This document shows positions 38,401-47,200 of a stretch of DNA of 64,000 nt, in pieces. Source of the stretch: a bacterium (GTDB lineage Bacteria > Hinthialibacterota > Hinthialibacteria > OLB16); contig JAJVIK010000011.1 in the NCBI GenBank assembly GCA_022072055.1, positions 588,863 through 652,862 of the forward strand. Reading direction: 5' to 3'. The position numbers and the translations under genes are program-made. Positions within the stretch are counted from its first letter, which is position 1. Each line of letters starts with the position of its first letter. The notes below the pieces were generated by a model, which saw nothing but the letters and a program-made list of their open reading frames with translations, was not told where the DNA came from and ran no database searches.

Positions 38401-41400
38401 ATCGCCACGGGCCGAGTGCTTCGTTACTTCTACCCCCAACACTCCAGCCTCCAGGATGTGGATGTGCGCGCTCTTCAATTTGCCAGGCACGACACGTTGA
38501 TCCTGATCGCGTGGAGCTACAATTACATTGAAACCTACGAGCGCAGCTTGCCGGATCACATCGAGATCACGCCCGGCACTCGAGTCCTCGCGGCGGGTGA
38601 GTCCCAGGACTACCAGGTCACCGTGGTCTATGACGACGACTCCCGCGTGGATGTAACCCCCTCCAGCGCGCCGGATCGGAGCGCGGCCACGCTCGAGACC
38701 GATCCTCCCCTCGCGGCCACAGTCGATGGAAACCTGGTCACGGTCAACCCGGGCGCCGCGGGGATCATTGTGGTTCGTGCGCTCTATCGCGAAAGCGGCT
38801 CCAGCCTCACCGCCGAGGCCGCCATCACGGTGGGAGAAAGCCACCTCACCGAATTGGTCGCGGACCCGGCCCACATGAGCGTGGTCCCGGGCGTTTTCCG
38901 GAATATCAGCTACCGCGCGCGATACGATGACGGCTATGAGCGGGATGTCACTTCGCAGGTCCTCTTGGAGGCGGCCCAGCCGCTCGATGTGGCCATTGCC
39001 GGACAGAGCGCCAAGATTGAGCTGACCGCTCCACCCGGCGATTACCTGGTCCTTGGCCGCTACACCGCTCCAAGCGGGGATACCGCCTCGGCCACGAGCA
39101 CACTGACCTCGTTCGGACTCAGAACCGAATGGGATCGCTATCGGGTCACCGGCGGCGGCTATGGACTTTCGGGCGCCTGGAATCCCTCCAGGACACGGCT
39201 TGCCTGGGGATCCAGCTCGGGGGTGGTGAATCTTTATGAGGTGGGGGTCACTCCAAGCCAGTATGCCTTGGAGCGACTCATTACCGCGCACGACGGGCCG
39301 GTGATCTTTACGGATTACCTTTCGGACACGAGCCTCCTCACGGTCTCCGAGGAAGGAACCATCAAGGTCTGGGATCTGGTTGGCGCGGCCACCGAACCGG
39401 TCACGACTTACCATCACAGCGCGCCGATCCTCACCGCCGCGCGCAGCGGCGCCAAGGTGGCCTTTGGAGACAGCCTTGGCCAGGTCGGGTTGTATGATCT
39501 GTCCCTTGACAACTTGGACTGGATTCACGCTCTCCACACCGGAAATGTCTTGACCGTGGCGGTGGATTCGACCTGGGTGCTTTCAGGCGGCCAGGATGAG
39601 CGCGCCAAGGTGCTGCAACGGAGCGATGGCGCGCTGCTGCGGAGCATTCTCACCCACACGGGACCGATCGTGGCGGTTGGGTTTCTCGGCGCGAACGCCT
39701 TCTACACAGTCAGCCGGGATCAGACCGCGAGCCTGTGGCGGCGGAGCGATTTCCAGATCCTGGAGCGCTTCGAGTATCCGGTTCCTCCAAGCGCCGCCGA
39801 AGTCATCGGAAGCGAACTTTATGTCGCCACGGAGAATCCGGTGGCCACCTGGGTCTACAACACGGATGGCCTCCTGCTCCGCTGGCTGGAGCATCCCCCC
39901 AATGCAGGAGTGATTGTGAAAATGCTGGTCGATCCCACCGGCAAGTACCTCCTGACAGGTCGAAGAACCACGCTGTCGCAGCAAGTGGTGTCCGGCGGCA
40001 TCCCGGGTCTTTCAGAGACCGAGGAGCGCCCCTCGCCGTTCTCCTCGTTCCAGTTCTGGGAAACCGGGAGAGGCATCTTCCGGGGCTGGCTGGCGCACAG
40101 TCACCCCCTGGAAAACGCCTCGGTTTCAGCCGACGCCCTGAAGGTGTTCACTCAAGACCAGAAGCGAACCATCAAGTGGTCCTTTGATGTTTCAGAAGTG
40201 ACCACCGAGGCGCGGAGCCTGCTCGAGACCGGGTACTTCCTGGATCACAGTTTCGCGGGGATGGACTTCACGGCGGACAGTTCGATCCTGGCCACCCGGG
40301 TCGGCGTGTCGATTTACCTCTACAACACGTTCCAGGATCTTCTCTGGAAGACCCTGCACACCCCCGGCGCGGGACCCTTCGCGATCTCACCGAGCGGCGT
40401 GCGCCTGGCGAGCTCCGACTCGAAGGTCCGTCTCTGGGACCTCGCGAACCTGAGCCAGATTCGGGAGGAGGATCGAGTCGCGAGCGCCCTGGATTTCCGT
40501 TTCGACAATCAGTTCCTGGCGGGCATCCGCGCGGACAATTTCATCGGAATCTGGAATGAGAATGGGCTTCTGTTCAATGGGATGCAAACTCAACATCCCC
40601 CGGTCCGAGTGTTCGTGAACAGCACCGGGACCCGCTGCGCGGCAATCACGGTGGAGGTGCGCTGCAATCTGTTCTCGTGCACTTACACCTACTATCTGGA
40701 GGTCTTCGATATCTCCAATGTGGCGGTCGAACCGCCCGCGGTCGGCGCGCCTCTGTTCCTCATTCAAACCTCCAGGGACCTCTTCGGAGGGGGCGAGGGT
40801 GAAATCCGCACCGAGGTCGCGATCTCCGACGACACGGCCCTGGCCCTGATCGGCGCGGAAGGGGACCGTCCGGTCCGACTCATCAGCACCGCCGACGGGT
40901 CGACCCTCAGAGAGTTCTTCCCACCCTCCGGCGGAAGCGCCCTCAACCTGGGGGCGGCGACAGTCGGCTTCGCGGATAACGATGGCACGTTGATGATCGG
41001 CTGGCGCGAGGGCTTTGTCGAACTCTTCCGGCGCATCCCGCCCTCGCGTCTTTCGGTGGTCGTCACCCGCGCGCCTTCGAACAAGGGCGACCTCCCGGAT
41101 AAGGTGGTCGTGGTGGATGGCGGTTCCCTGTACGCGCTTCCGGGCGAATCGCTCAGCACGGAGACCATCGCGGAGTATGCCAATGGAGCCGAGCTCAATG
41201 TGACCTCGGTGGCCGAGCTCCGCTCGGATAATCCTCAGGTGGCCACGGTGGAGGGCCGGATGATCCAGATCCCGAGCGGCGCTCAAACCGGGGCCCAAGC
41301 GCATGTCACCATTCTGTATCAGGAACTGGGGACCGGTGTGCAAGCGGTGGTTCAGGTCATCGTGGGCGAAGACCCCCAGACCTTGGGAGACACGACCGGC

Positions 41401-41547
41401 GACCTGGAGTCCAACTACTTGGACCTGTTCGAGTTCTCGCGCTGGTGGAAGAACGACGCGGGGGCGGGCGGCGCCTGCGACAAGGTCGAGGATGGAAAGG
41501 TGGATCAGTTTGACCTTCTGTACTTGATGGGGTATTGGATCGAGTGA
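32407..41547 (+). CDS. Giant secreted protein: Calx-beta, beta-helix repeats, two WD40 propellers, Ig-like domains, dockerin-like end
   Basis: A 3046-residue exported protein with a signal peptide ending near HAHA-AEF (about residue 38). Domains: a Calx-beta-like unit (about 40-145); a right-handed parallel beta-helix region (about 150-1000) built of four copies of a ~190-residue unit (copies near residues 214, 404, 593 and 802, marker NHYDPNS(K/R)R); and three ~130-residue units each ending in a PVRHYA/HVV-type strand (about 1000-1435). A WD40 propeller follows (about 1440-2045, e.g. SVNAIAYSPDGQYILIGTSD). Two Ig-like domains (about 2048-2230), a second propeller (about 2235-2870), another Ig-like domain and a tail (DLFEFSRWWK ... 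DKVEDGKVDQFDLLYL) complete it. WD40 propellers bind proteins and beta-helices often bind or cleave polysaccharide; no lyase site is evident. Likely a surface scaffold. Confidence 0.9.
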   Translation: MATHHSSAPRRQQRRGFSLGLLQIACLSVFILPSHAHAAEFVVSPNDLPVLEGGTQTLRIWLSEEPDTDVTATVARVSGDTDLSILSGSPLLIPKAQWQTAVPVVISATEDGDSTSGTALLRIQETSANGIPPRGITAIELDNDNTISVGGVLTQDTIWDDPSRNYLLTSAVTVPATYSLRIGPYVMVRHDEGHHAGMVVEGTLEAMSGSTILLRTNAHWDANDRKNGITVKTGGVADFEDCRILAREESNRWSQGTGEWAHLVRAEEGATITLDGCALESLNTTSDYRTGYGLAIGNATASLIGPITSTNTFRGFRVALHQTFGSAEQRVDKCEFENNEERHLLTGNLVHDITLSNSGMRIDGTLTVQSGATLRLTPDSELYRWEGRHFIVDGGVLVLDRGRFGATTTNHYDPNSKRHGIVFRNGAEGVFEEGTLFSDEARETGSVNEWAALIHADASSRITLRGTSFLSRKPSGRRTGYALFLDGAGVTSEDSGGTPVSIAGFHCGIHQVFGSALQSIAPCQFQDCETNHWIQGDAVRDAEITNVGMGVYGGVTVHAGARLALTPGSTLYRGFGAPLIVDGGELTATDATFGAETQNHYDPNSRRPGITFRNGARGQFENCELFADELRHVDSNSEWCPLLYCDDSSELNVAGCRLQSRNSGGRRTGYGIQIAGGTGTITALGAIPTSFEGFRCGFYIGFGPGSFDITGCTFTGTDYQGALAGDISHSLTLKSENEHHLFGNVTVKSGAIVDVVPGCSLNTNGRTFAVETNGSIAFEQNDLRINAPLQVSGSLEADGCRFVIGTSSHYYPPDRRCGVNLLAGGQGLFENSCFISEESRQTGSEGDWAAMIYSAADSSLTCRNCSFAPRDSYDPFTRYVIRSWNQRSLEIEGCTFSGNPVALRLDAVPTGSFAHDSNFVGNGLAVENATQVTFDATRNWWGSPTGPRHTTNPGGMGDPISDYVDYGQSALNPTGTWINLIDPISGQEPNNLTTAATQTSVEILGLRVQPPQSQIAGLGFRLFDPVGLDWTQFANLLLVMDANGDGSASVAERATALTPSSLSSSASELLVGFDQELTTPLNPSAGYILVGDLHSVAPGDAFRAELFRGWLCGAEGTPVQSDVSPVRHYAGDAISLADPGPGQLGDNLSGMSRQNNVILYGFRLLGQSAQALAAELTLSNVQGINRSHFTATSLYHDLNGNAQVDAADPRLGSATEIVIDRANGHISFAGPLDANQTYLVAASFRGLPDSGQFTIQLEPENVQAAGAVVVTGYARKATHVVDLPYLIAQSNTWSPPQTFGQVINQPDFVALGFRILPLGRTVGEIHVPLTSVVGIKAADILNPRLVWDKNANGALDGGDEVLSSGGSVEINGNQGLIHLTSPFITRGHILLAADFASLANGDEITVSLSPEDVVVPEGFRVTGAAPPIRYVVNQGIVDSRSPNMNWSLTYRSPGGRTVMARYNNAGDKVILGYDTGSAWVYEASSNTPLLMLKEHYDKVEYAGFSSDDSAAITVTRDGAVYIWDLGTGSQRSAMFSDLLVSYGAPSPDFSKLMVITEGKGILLDVDLQQRLWEFQPGDASVNAIAYSPDGQYILIGTSDKRAYLLDAETGVETRRFVGHTQAVTAVSFTGDGSRLMTGSTDATVQLWETDNGRPLGGPPLLTISLQGQQSQGAAVSPSGNRVAMVTGSGNGAQLRMFDQNGLELYAVNLWDESGGNWGGSLETLAFDTLGERVLVSSRDSDWARIASFRVTNGDYLLSWGPSGRFTHRLDARPRISMEGDRVFFMGDWGLNVLPRALGKKILRASGIPGDRGYDISADGSKVARFTHEGRLKVDSVSDEDVVNILDRAVGVNYNSVTSSSAGDLAATGDRLFNTQTGYLFSNYAITDREAFSAFSPDSLLWGFTVPQDKALVTCRVDDPGAVLYNLMLTDPYTPYKMLYHPDGARVGCVDSGVGVQMYDMTTDLPVGLYRFPNNADAALSEDGTLLLIGGRNTVRLYEIATGRVLRYFYPQHSSLQDVDVRALQFARHDTLILIAWSYNYIETYERSLPDHIEITPGTRVLAAGESQDYQVTVVYDDDSRVDVTPSSAPDRSAATLETDPPLAATVDGNLVTVNPGAAGIIVVRALYRESGSSLTAEAAITVGESHLTELVADPAHMSVVPGVFRNISYRARYDDGYERDVTSQVLLEAAQPLDVAIAGQSAKIELTAPPGDYLVLGRYTAPSGDTASATSTLTSFGLRTEWDRYRVTGGGYGLSGAWNPSRTRLAWGSSSGVVNLYEVGVTPSQYALERLITAHDGPVIFTDYLSDTSLLTVSEEGTIKVWDLVGAATEPVTTYHHSAPILTAARSGAKVAFGDSLGQVGLYDLSLDNLDWIHALHTGNVLTVAVDSTWVLSGGQDERAKVLQRSDGALLRSILTHTGPIVAVGFLGANAFYTVSRDQTASLWRRSDFQILERFEYPVPPSAAEVIGSELYVATENPVATWVYNTDGLLLRWLEHPPNAGVIVKMLVDPTGKYLLTGRRTTLSQQVVSGGIPGLSETEERPSPFSSFQFWETGRGIFRGWLAHSHPLENASVSADALKVFTQDQKRTIKWSFDVSEVTTEARSLLETGYFLDHSFAGMDFTADSSILATRVGVSIYLYNTFQDLLWKTLHTPGAGPFAISPSGVRLASSDSKVRLWDLANLSQIREEDRVASALDFRFDNQFLAGIRADNFIGIWNENGLLFNGMQTQHPPVRVFVNSTGTRCAAITVEVRCNLFSCTYTYYLEVFDISNVAVEPPAVGAPLFLIQTSRDLFGGGEGEIRTEVAISDDTALALIGAEGDRPVRLISTADGSTLREFFPPSGGSALNLGAATVGFADNDGTLMIGWREGFVELFRRIPPSRLSVVVTRAPSNKGDLPDKVVVVDGGSLYALPGESLSTETIAEYANGAELNVTSVAELRSDNPQVATVEGRMIQIPSGAQTGAQAHVTILYQELGTGVQAVVQVIVGEDPQTLGDTTGDLESNYLDLFEFSRWWKNDAGAGGACDKVEDGKVDQFDLLYLMGYWIE

Positions 41548-41675
41548 AAGACCACCGCCCCTCGAGGCGAGGGTGGAAGGCCTTCTCCCGTCCCATGGTC
41601 CACTTTGGGACTAGGCGGTTGGGTGTTCCCGCATTATGTTGACCCTTCCACGTTCTCTTGGATGGGAGGGGTCCG

Positions 41676-43253
41676 ATGCCTCTATTGCTCCGACATTTCA
41701 ATCCCTGGCTCCTGGCCCTGGTCCTGATGGCTTCGGAGACCCCCGCGGCCCCCGCGACCCGACCCAACATCGTGATCATCCTCGCGGATGACATGGGGTT
41801 TTCCGATCTGGGGTGCTACGGCTCCGAGATCGCCACCCCTCATCTCGATGGCTTGGCCGATACCGGCGTCCGGTTCACCCAGTTTTACAACACGGCCCGC
41901 TGTTGTCCCTCACGCGCCTCGCTGCTCACCGGCCTCTACTCCCATCAAGCGGGAGTCGGCCACATGATTGGGGACTATGGCCTTCCCGGTTACAGGGGCT
42001 TTCTGAACGAGAGATGTGTGACCCTCGCCGAGGTTCTCAAGGGGGCCGGGTACCGCACGCTGATGACAGGGAAGTGGCATGTGGGCGAGAAGCGACCGCA
42101 TTGGCCGCTGGATCGCGGCTTTGACCGGTACCTCGGCCTCATCAGCGGAGGGAGCAACTACTTCCGCCTCGATCCCGAGCGAACCATGGCGCGGGACAAC
42201 GAATCCTTTCGTCCCGATGGGATCGAGAATTTTTACCTCACGGATTACTTCACCGATGGCGCCATCGCCTTCCTTGAGGATTACAGGGACGAAGCAAATC
42301 CATTCTTCTTGTACGTGGCATACACCGCGCCGCATTGGCCTCTGCACGCTCCTCAAGAGGACATCAACAAATATCGCGGGAAATACCTGAAGGGGTGGGA
42401 TGCCCTCCGGGAGGAGCGTCGCCATCGGATGATTGAACTCGGCCTTCTCGATCCGAAGTGGGAGCTCACCGCGCGCGACGAGGCCGCGCCCGCATGGGAC
42501 CAGGTGGAGGACAAGGAACTCCGTGACCTGAAGATGGCGGTCTATGCCGCTCAGATCGACCAGATGGACCAGAACATCGGCAGGCTGTTAAACAAACTCC
42601 AAGAGCTGGGGAAGCGGGACAACACCCTGATCTTGTTCCTTGCGGACAACGGCGGCTGCGCGGAGGAGATCAATCGCGGGACTCCCGGCGCTCCACCGGG
42701 AAGCCCGGATTCGTTCCTGAGCTACGGCCTGCCTTGGGCGAACGCGAGCAACACTCCTTTCCGACTGTACAAGCACTGGGTCCACGAGGGGGGGATTTCC
42801 ACGCCGCTGATCGCTTCCTGGCCCGCGGTGATTCGGGAAGGGCGCACGACCGGCGAAGTGGGCCATGTGATCGACCTCATGCCGACTTGCGCGGATGTCG
42901 CGCAGGCCGAATATCCCAAGACCCACCGCGGACATGAGATCCTACCAATGGAGGGAAAGAGCTTGAGAGCGGTGCTGGAAAGCGGGGCAAGCCTGGGGGA
43001 GCGCCCAATCTTCTGGGAGCACGAGGGCAACCGCGCGGTGCGTGTCGGGAAGTGGAAGCTGGTCTCGAAGCACCCCGGCGCTTGGCAGCTTTTCGATCTC
43101 GAGGCCGATCGCTCCGAGATGCACAATCTCGCCGATGCGGACCCGGACCGTGTGGCGCGCCTTGCCGCTTTATATGAAGACTGGGCCGAGCGTTGCGGAG
43201 CGCGGGATTGGGAGGAGCTCCAAGAGATCCGCAAGGCCAAACGAAATCCATAG
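41676..43253 (+). CDS. Secreted arylsulfatase (formylglycine sulfatase)
   Basis: A 525-residue sulfate-ester hydrolase of family S1. The ATG at 41676 has GGGAGGGG 4-5 bases upstream and is preferred to the TTG at 41658. A signal peptide (LLALVLMASETPAAPA) precedes RPNIVIILADDMGFSDLGCY, whose two Asp residues bind calcium. The sulfatase signature CCPSRASLLTG places the formylglycine-forming cysteine at residue 76. TLMTGKWHVGEKRPHWPLDR carries the Lys/His of the active site, and FLADNGGCAEE is the second metal strand. The C-terminal subdomain (AVRVGKWKLVSKHPGAWQLFDLEADRSEMHNLA) is typical. It needs a formylglycine-generating enzyme, not found in this window. It probably removes sulfate from the glycan attacked by the nearby glycosidases. 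A GTG-started dehydrogenase follows after 27 bases. Confidence 0.96.
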   Translation: MPLLLRHFNPWLLALVLMASETPAAPATRPNIVIILADDMGFSDLGCYGSEIATPHLDGLADTGVRFTQFYNTARCCPSRASLLTGLYSHQAGVGHMIGDYGLPGYRGFLNERCVTLAEVLKGAGYRTLMTGKWHVGEKRPHWPLDRGFDRYLGLISGGSNYFRLDPERTMARDNESFRPDGIENFYLTDYFTDGAIAFLEDYRDEANPFFLYVAYTAPHWPLHAPQEDINKYRGKYLKGWDALREERRHRMIELGLLDPKWELTARDEAAPAWDQVEDKELRDLKMAVYAAQIDQMDQNIGRLLNKLQELGKRDNTLILFLADNGGCAEEINRGTPGAPPGSPDSFLSYGLPWANASNTPFRLYKHWVHEGGISTPLIASWPAVIREGRTTGEVGHVIDLMPTCADVAQAEYPKTHRGHEILPMEGKSLRAVLESGASLGERPIFWEHEGNRAVRVGKWKLVSKHPGAWQLFDLEADRSEMHNLADADPDRVARLAALYEDWAERCGARDWEELQEIRKAKRNP

Positions 43254-43280
43254 TGTCAATTTCGTTGAGGAGGAGCCTTC

Positions 43281-44240
43281 GTGAAGATTGTCGTTCTGGA
43301 CGGTTACACTCTCAATCCGGGGGACAACCCTTGGACTGAACTGGCGACACTTGGGGACCTCGTTGTCCACGACCGAACCTCGCTCGAGACGGTGGTCGAA
43401 AGGTCCCAGGGCGCGGCGGCGCTGGTGGTGAACAAGGTGAGGCTCCCGAGGGAAGTCCTCGCGGCGCTGCCTGATCTGCGCTTCATTACAGTCACCGCGA
43501 CCGGCTTTGACATTGTCGATATACAGGCCGCGAAGGAGCGCGGAATCCCGGTCTCGAATGTGCCCGTGTATGGCACCGACTCGGTGGCGCAGCATGTCCT
43601 CGCGCTCCTCCTGTATTTCTGCCATCGGGTGGACTTGCACGGCGAAGCGGTGCGCCAGGGGGAATGGACCCGCTGCCCGGATTTCTGTTTCTGGAAGACT
43701 CCGCTGGTGGAGCTCGCGGGGCTGACCCTCGGAATCATCGGCTTCGGAAGGATCGGTCGAAGGGTGGGCGAGGTCGCGCATGCCCTGGGGATGCGGATAC
43801 TCGCTTACGATCAATTCCAGGATCCCTCCCTCGAAGAGACGACCTTCTCTTGGACCGACCTCGACACCCTGGCGCGAACCTCGGATGTGGTGAGCCTGCA
43901 CTGCCCGCTCACTCCCGACAATCGAGGGATGGTGAATCGGGATTTCTTAGCCAAAATGAGGCCGACCGCGATCCTGATCAACGCCTCTCGGGGTCCGTTG
44001 GTTGTGGATGAGGACCTTGCCGCGGCGCTTGCGGAGAGGCGCCTGGCCGGAGCTGCTCTGGATGTGGTTTCGGTCGAACCGATCCGCGCCGACAATCCGC
44101 TCCTTTCGGCGCCGAACTGCTTGATCACCCCTCATATCGCCTGGGCCACGCTCGCCGCGCGCAAACGTCTCATGGCGACCACGGTCGAAAATATGCGCGC
44201 GTTCCTCGCGGGCAAACCGATTCATGTGGTCAACCCATAA
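43281..44240 (+). CDS. NAD-dependent D-2-hydroxyacid dehydrogenase (glycerate dehydrogenase-like)
   Basis: A 319-residue cytoplasmic enzyme reducing 2-oxo acids such as hydroxypyruvate. The GTG at 43281 is the start, with GAGGAGG about 8 bases upstream. Family marks are LPDLRFITVTATGFDIVDI (substrate loop), LTLGIIGFGRIGRRVGEVAH (NAD-binding GxGxxG), then LINASRGPLVVDEDL with the catalytic Arg, LDVVSVEPI with the Glu, and LITPHIAWAT with the His of the Arg-Glu-His triad. Length fits the family (about 315-330). The sequence is closest in style to HprA-type glycerate dehydrogenases, but the substrate is not certain. It shares a strand with the sulfatase 27 bases upstream, so both may be read together. 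Its stop faces the GH38-like gene stop with only 9 bases between. Confidence 0.93.
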   Translation: MKIVVLDGYTLNPGDNPWTELATLGDLVVHDRTSLETVVERSQGAAALVVNKVRLPREVLAALPDLRFITVTATGFDIVDIQAAKERGIPVSNVPVYGTDSVAQHVLALLLYFCHRVDLHGEAVRQGEWTRCPDFCFWKTPLVELAGLTLGIIGFGRIGRRVGEVAHALGMRILAYDQFQDPSLEETTFSWTDLDTLARTSDVVSLHCPLTPDNRGMVNRDFLAKMRPTAILINASRGPLVVDEDLAAALAERRLAGAALDVVSVEPIRADNPLLSAPNCLITPHIAWATLAARKRLMATTVENMRAFLAGKPIHVVNP

Positions 44241-44249
44241 GTTGACTGG

Positions 44250-47200
44250 TTAAAAGGAGAGTTTGATGAATTTCACCTCGAAAGGCTCCAGCGTGATCGA
44301 GGAAAGGCCGGGCTCGAGGATGTCCCCCAGCACATTGGTCCTGTCGATTCGGGCGACTTTCCGGGTCGGCGCTTCAAATTCCACTTGCGCGCGCTTGCCA
44401 TCGAGTTCACGAAGGTGAAGGAGGATGGAGTCATCCTCTTCGACGGGCGCGGAATTGACCACAAGGACATTGGGGGTCTTCACCCCAAAGGTTGAAAAGG
44501 AACTCTCCCCTTCCCCGCTTCCGCCGGGGGGAAAAGCAGTGGCCGCGAGCGGAAAGCGCGCGCTCCACCCAAACCGAGTGGCCGAAGAATTCGAGGTGTC
44601 CCGCGAGGAGGTGAGGTGGTAACTCCAGGTGAACTCGCTCTCCTTCGAGCCTCGGAAATTGTAGGTCCAGTAATTGTTCATGACCCACGAATAGACATGC
44701 GGCTTTTCGATCTCAATCGTGTCCATCCATTTCCCCATGTTGATGTCCCCGAGCTGTACAAGCGGAACTTGATCGCTGGTCAGGATGACCTGCCCTTCCT
44801 GGTCTTGGACCGAAACAAAGTTCTGGAACGTCTGCCAGTCCGCGGATGAACCCGGGATCTGATCGGTTTCCGGGTTCACCACTCCGCCCTGAACCTCATA
44901 CACAACCTTTCCCTCCTTGGAGGCGAATGGGAATGCGATATAGATCGACTCCGGTTCGGGCGCGAATTGCTTCCGGATCGAACACCGGACCTCGATCCGC
45001 TTCTCGTGCCTGTACAACCTGAACTCGCACTGAAAGCCGGGTTGGTCCGCGGAATGAACGCATCCTTCCGCGTTTCCGGACGCCAAGATGCTGCTCCAAA
45101 GCGGCCCCTCTCCCAGATTCCGGACCGACAGTTCGCGGAGTGAGGTCCGAGTCGATCTCTCAAGAAACGACTCCCGGTCGTGGAAGTGATCGTCGGTCAA
45201 GCGGTCGCGGATGAATTGACCGAATCCCCAGGAGGCGCCTCGGTCCACAAGCTCACGCCCCAACTCCTTGTCATACAGACTCGTAAGGGTTCCGGAGGCG
45301 GGATCGACCACAAGGCGGTAAAACTCATTCTCCAAGATCGGGTCCGTGTGATCCGGCGAAGGCGCTCCATGGGCCTCCCGATCGCGCAACTCAATCCGGA
45401 GGGTCTTCCCACCCATGGGAGGGACATCGGAAACCCATAGGGTCCAGTAACTTCCCTCGAAGCGGCTTCTCGAAAGCAGCGCGGGGACCTCTTTCCCGGT
45501 GGCGACATCCACGAACCGCGCGGGTCTGTTCGCGGGGAGCATCTCATGCCCAATGTACACCTCGACTGTTCCGGATCGCTCCCAAGCAAGGGTGTTGAAG
45601 ACCGCGAGGGTCGCACCGGACTCGCGCCGGATGCGCCCCAGGAGCGCCCCCCACGCCGTCTCGCGGAGCATCGCGCATCCCTTTACCGCCTCCCACACAT
45701 GGGAGACTTTTTCTCCCCACTGCACAATCGAGTTCTCGGCCATTGGCCGACTGAATTCCTCCTGCGCGCCAAAGGTGTGCTCGTCGTAAAACAGGAGGTT
45801 TTCCTCAACCTGGCGCATGGTCGCATGCGCAGAGTCGGGGATGGGCTCGCCCAACAGCGAAGCCATCGAGAGCAGGCCTTGGGCCACGTTCAGATTGGCG
45901 TGCGCCGCGCGCGCCTTGGCGGTCTCGACATGGGCAAAGGCGAAACCATCGGTCCACCAGTTCGGCCAAGCCGACCGATAGGTCGGGAGATCGTCGGCCC
46001 ATTCCCGTTCGACATGCTCCAGGAACTCGCCGGCAACCGCCAACTTGAGCCTCGGCCAGGCGTGGGTCTCGTTCCAGTCCCGAACCAGGTCGCACGCCGT
46101 CGTGGCGGGAGGTGAGTTGTCGATCTGCATGCCGGAGAACTGAATCGCCACTCGGTCAAACGGGTAACCCTTGCGTTGAATGGTTTCGAGGTATTCCAGA
46201 AGGTTCCCTCGAAAACCATCCACGCTCCCCTGGTGAATCCTCAGATGATTGCCGGTGTGATAGTGGTCCGGGCGCCATGCCAGGATCCTTTTCCCCGAGG
46301 GGGACTCCCACCAGAAAGCGGTGGGTCGATCGAAGGGCCTTGGAGTTCGGTCGTTGTTGATCCCCAAGCCGATGCTCTTCACCCCGCATTCGTTCAGATA
46401 GTCCACCAAGGCCCAGGCCGCTCCGGGAACATCATTCTGCATCGCGGTGGTCACGGGGAAACCCATGTTTCGGAGCTCACGGATCGGTTGGAGCGAGGCC
46501 GCCAAGGCATTCTCATCGGCGATGTCATCCATGTTCAGATACAGTCCGGTGACCTCAATCCGACCCTCGGCCACTCGTTTCTTCAATCGCTCGATTTGCT
46601 CCGGGGACCGTCGCTTGAGATACTCCCGGACCGCCCAGGCTGTCTCGCAGGTCCACCGAAAGCGCGCCTCATCCGGGTAACTCTCCGTGAGGTCACAGTA
46701 GTCGAGCGCATGGTCGATCTGACGTAAAAAATCCGGAAGGAGTTCATCCTGGGCGCGGGTGTAGCCGATGTCGGTGTGGGTGTGCTGTACAAAGTAGACC
46801 GTCCACTCGCGCGGCTGTTGGAACGGGACCCCGCTCAGTCGCAGGCTGTCCGATTCGGCCTCCACCTCGATCTCGGCAAGGCCGTCCTCCACAAGGATTG
46901 GGATCGGAAGCTCCACGCGATGCTCCCCCATGGGCAAGTCACCCAGCGGGATCAGGATGGGTGTCGCCCACTGCTTCATCGAGAGTCGGCAAACAACCTC
47001 CGTAAGCCCCCCCGAGGCGATGTGTCCCGTGACAATCTGACGCGGTCCCTCCGGAGTCTTCTTCACCAGGCAAGTCGTGGAAAACGCGGCTGAGAGAATC
47101 TCACCGGCGATGGGAGCTGCCGTGTTCACCTCCACGGTCAATTCCCGAATCGGGTTCCCATCCGGACCTTCGACCAGCAAGCGCTGGCCCCAACCCCCTT

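Noticed and set aside
37969-39537. 522-codon - strand frame inside the 3046-residue giant
   Set aside because: An antisense shadow; the + strand frame shows WD40 and Ig-like repeats through the same stretch.
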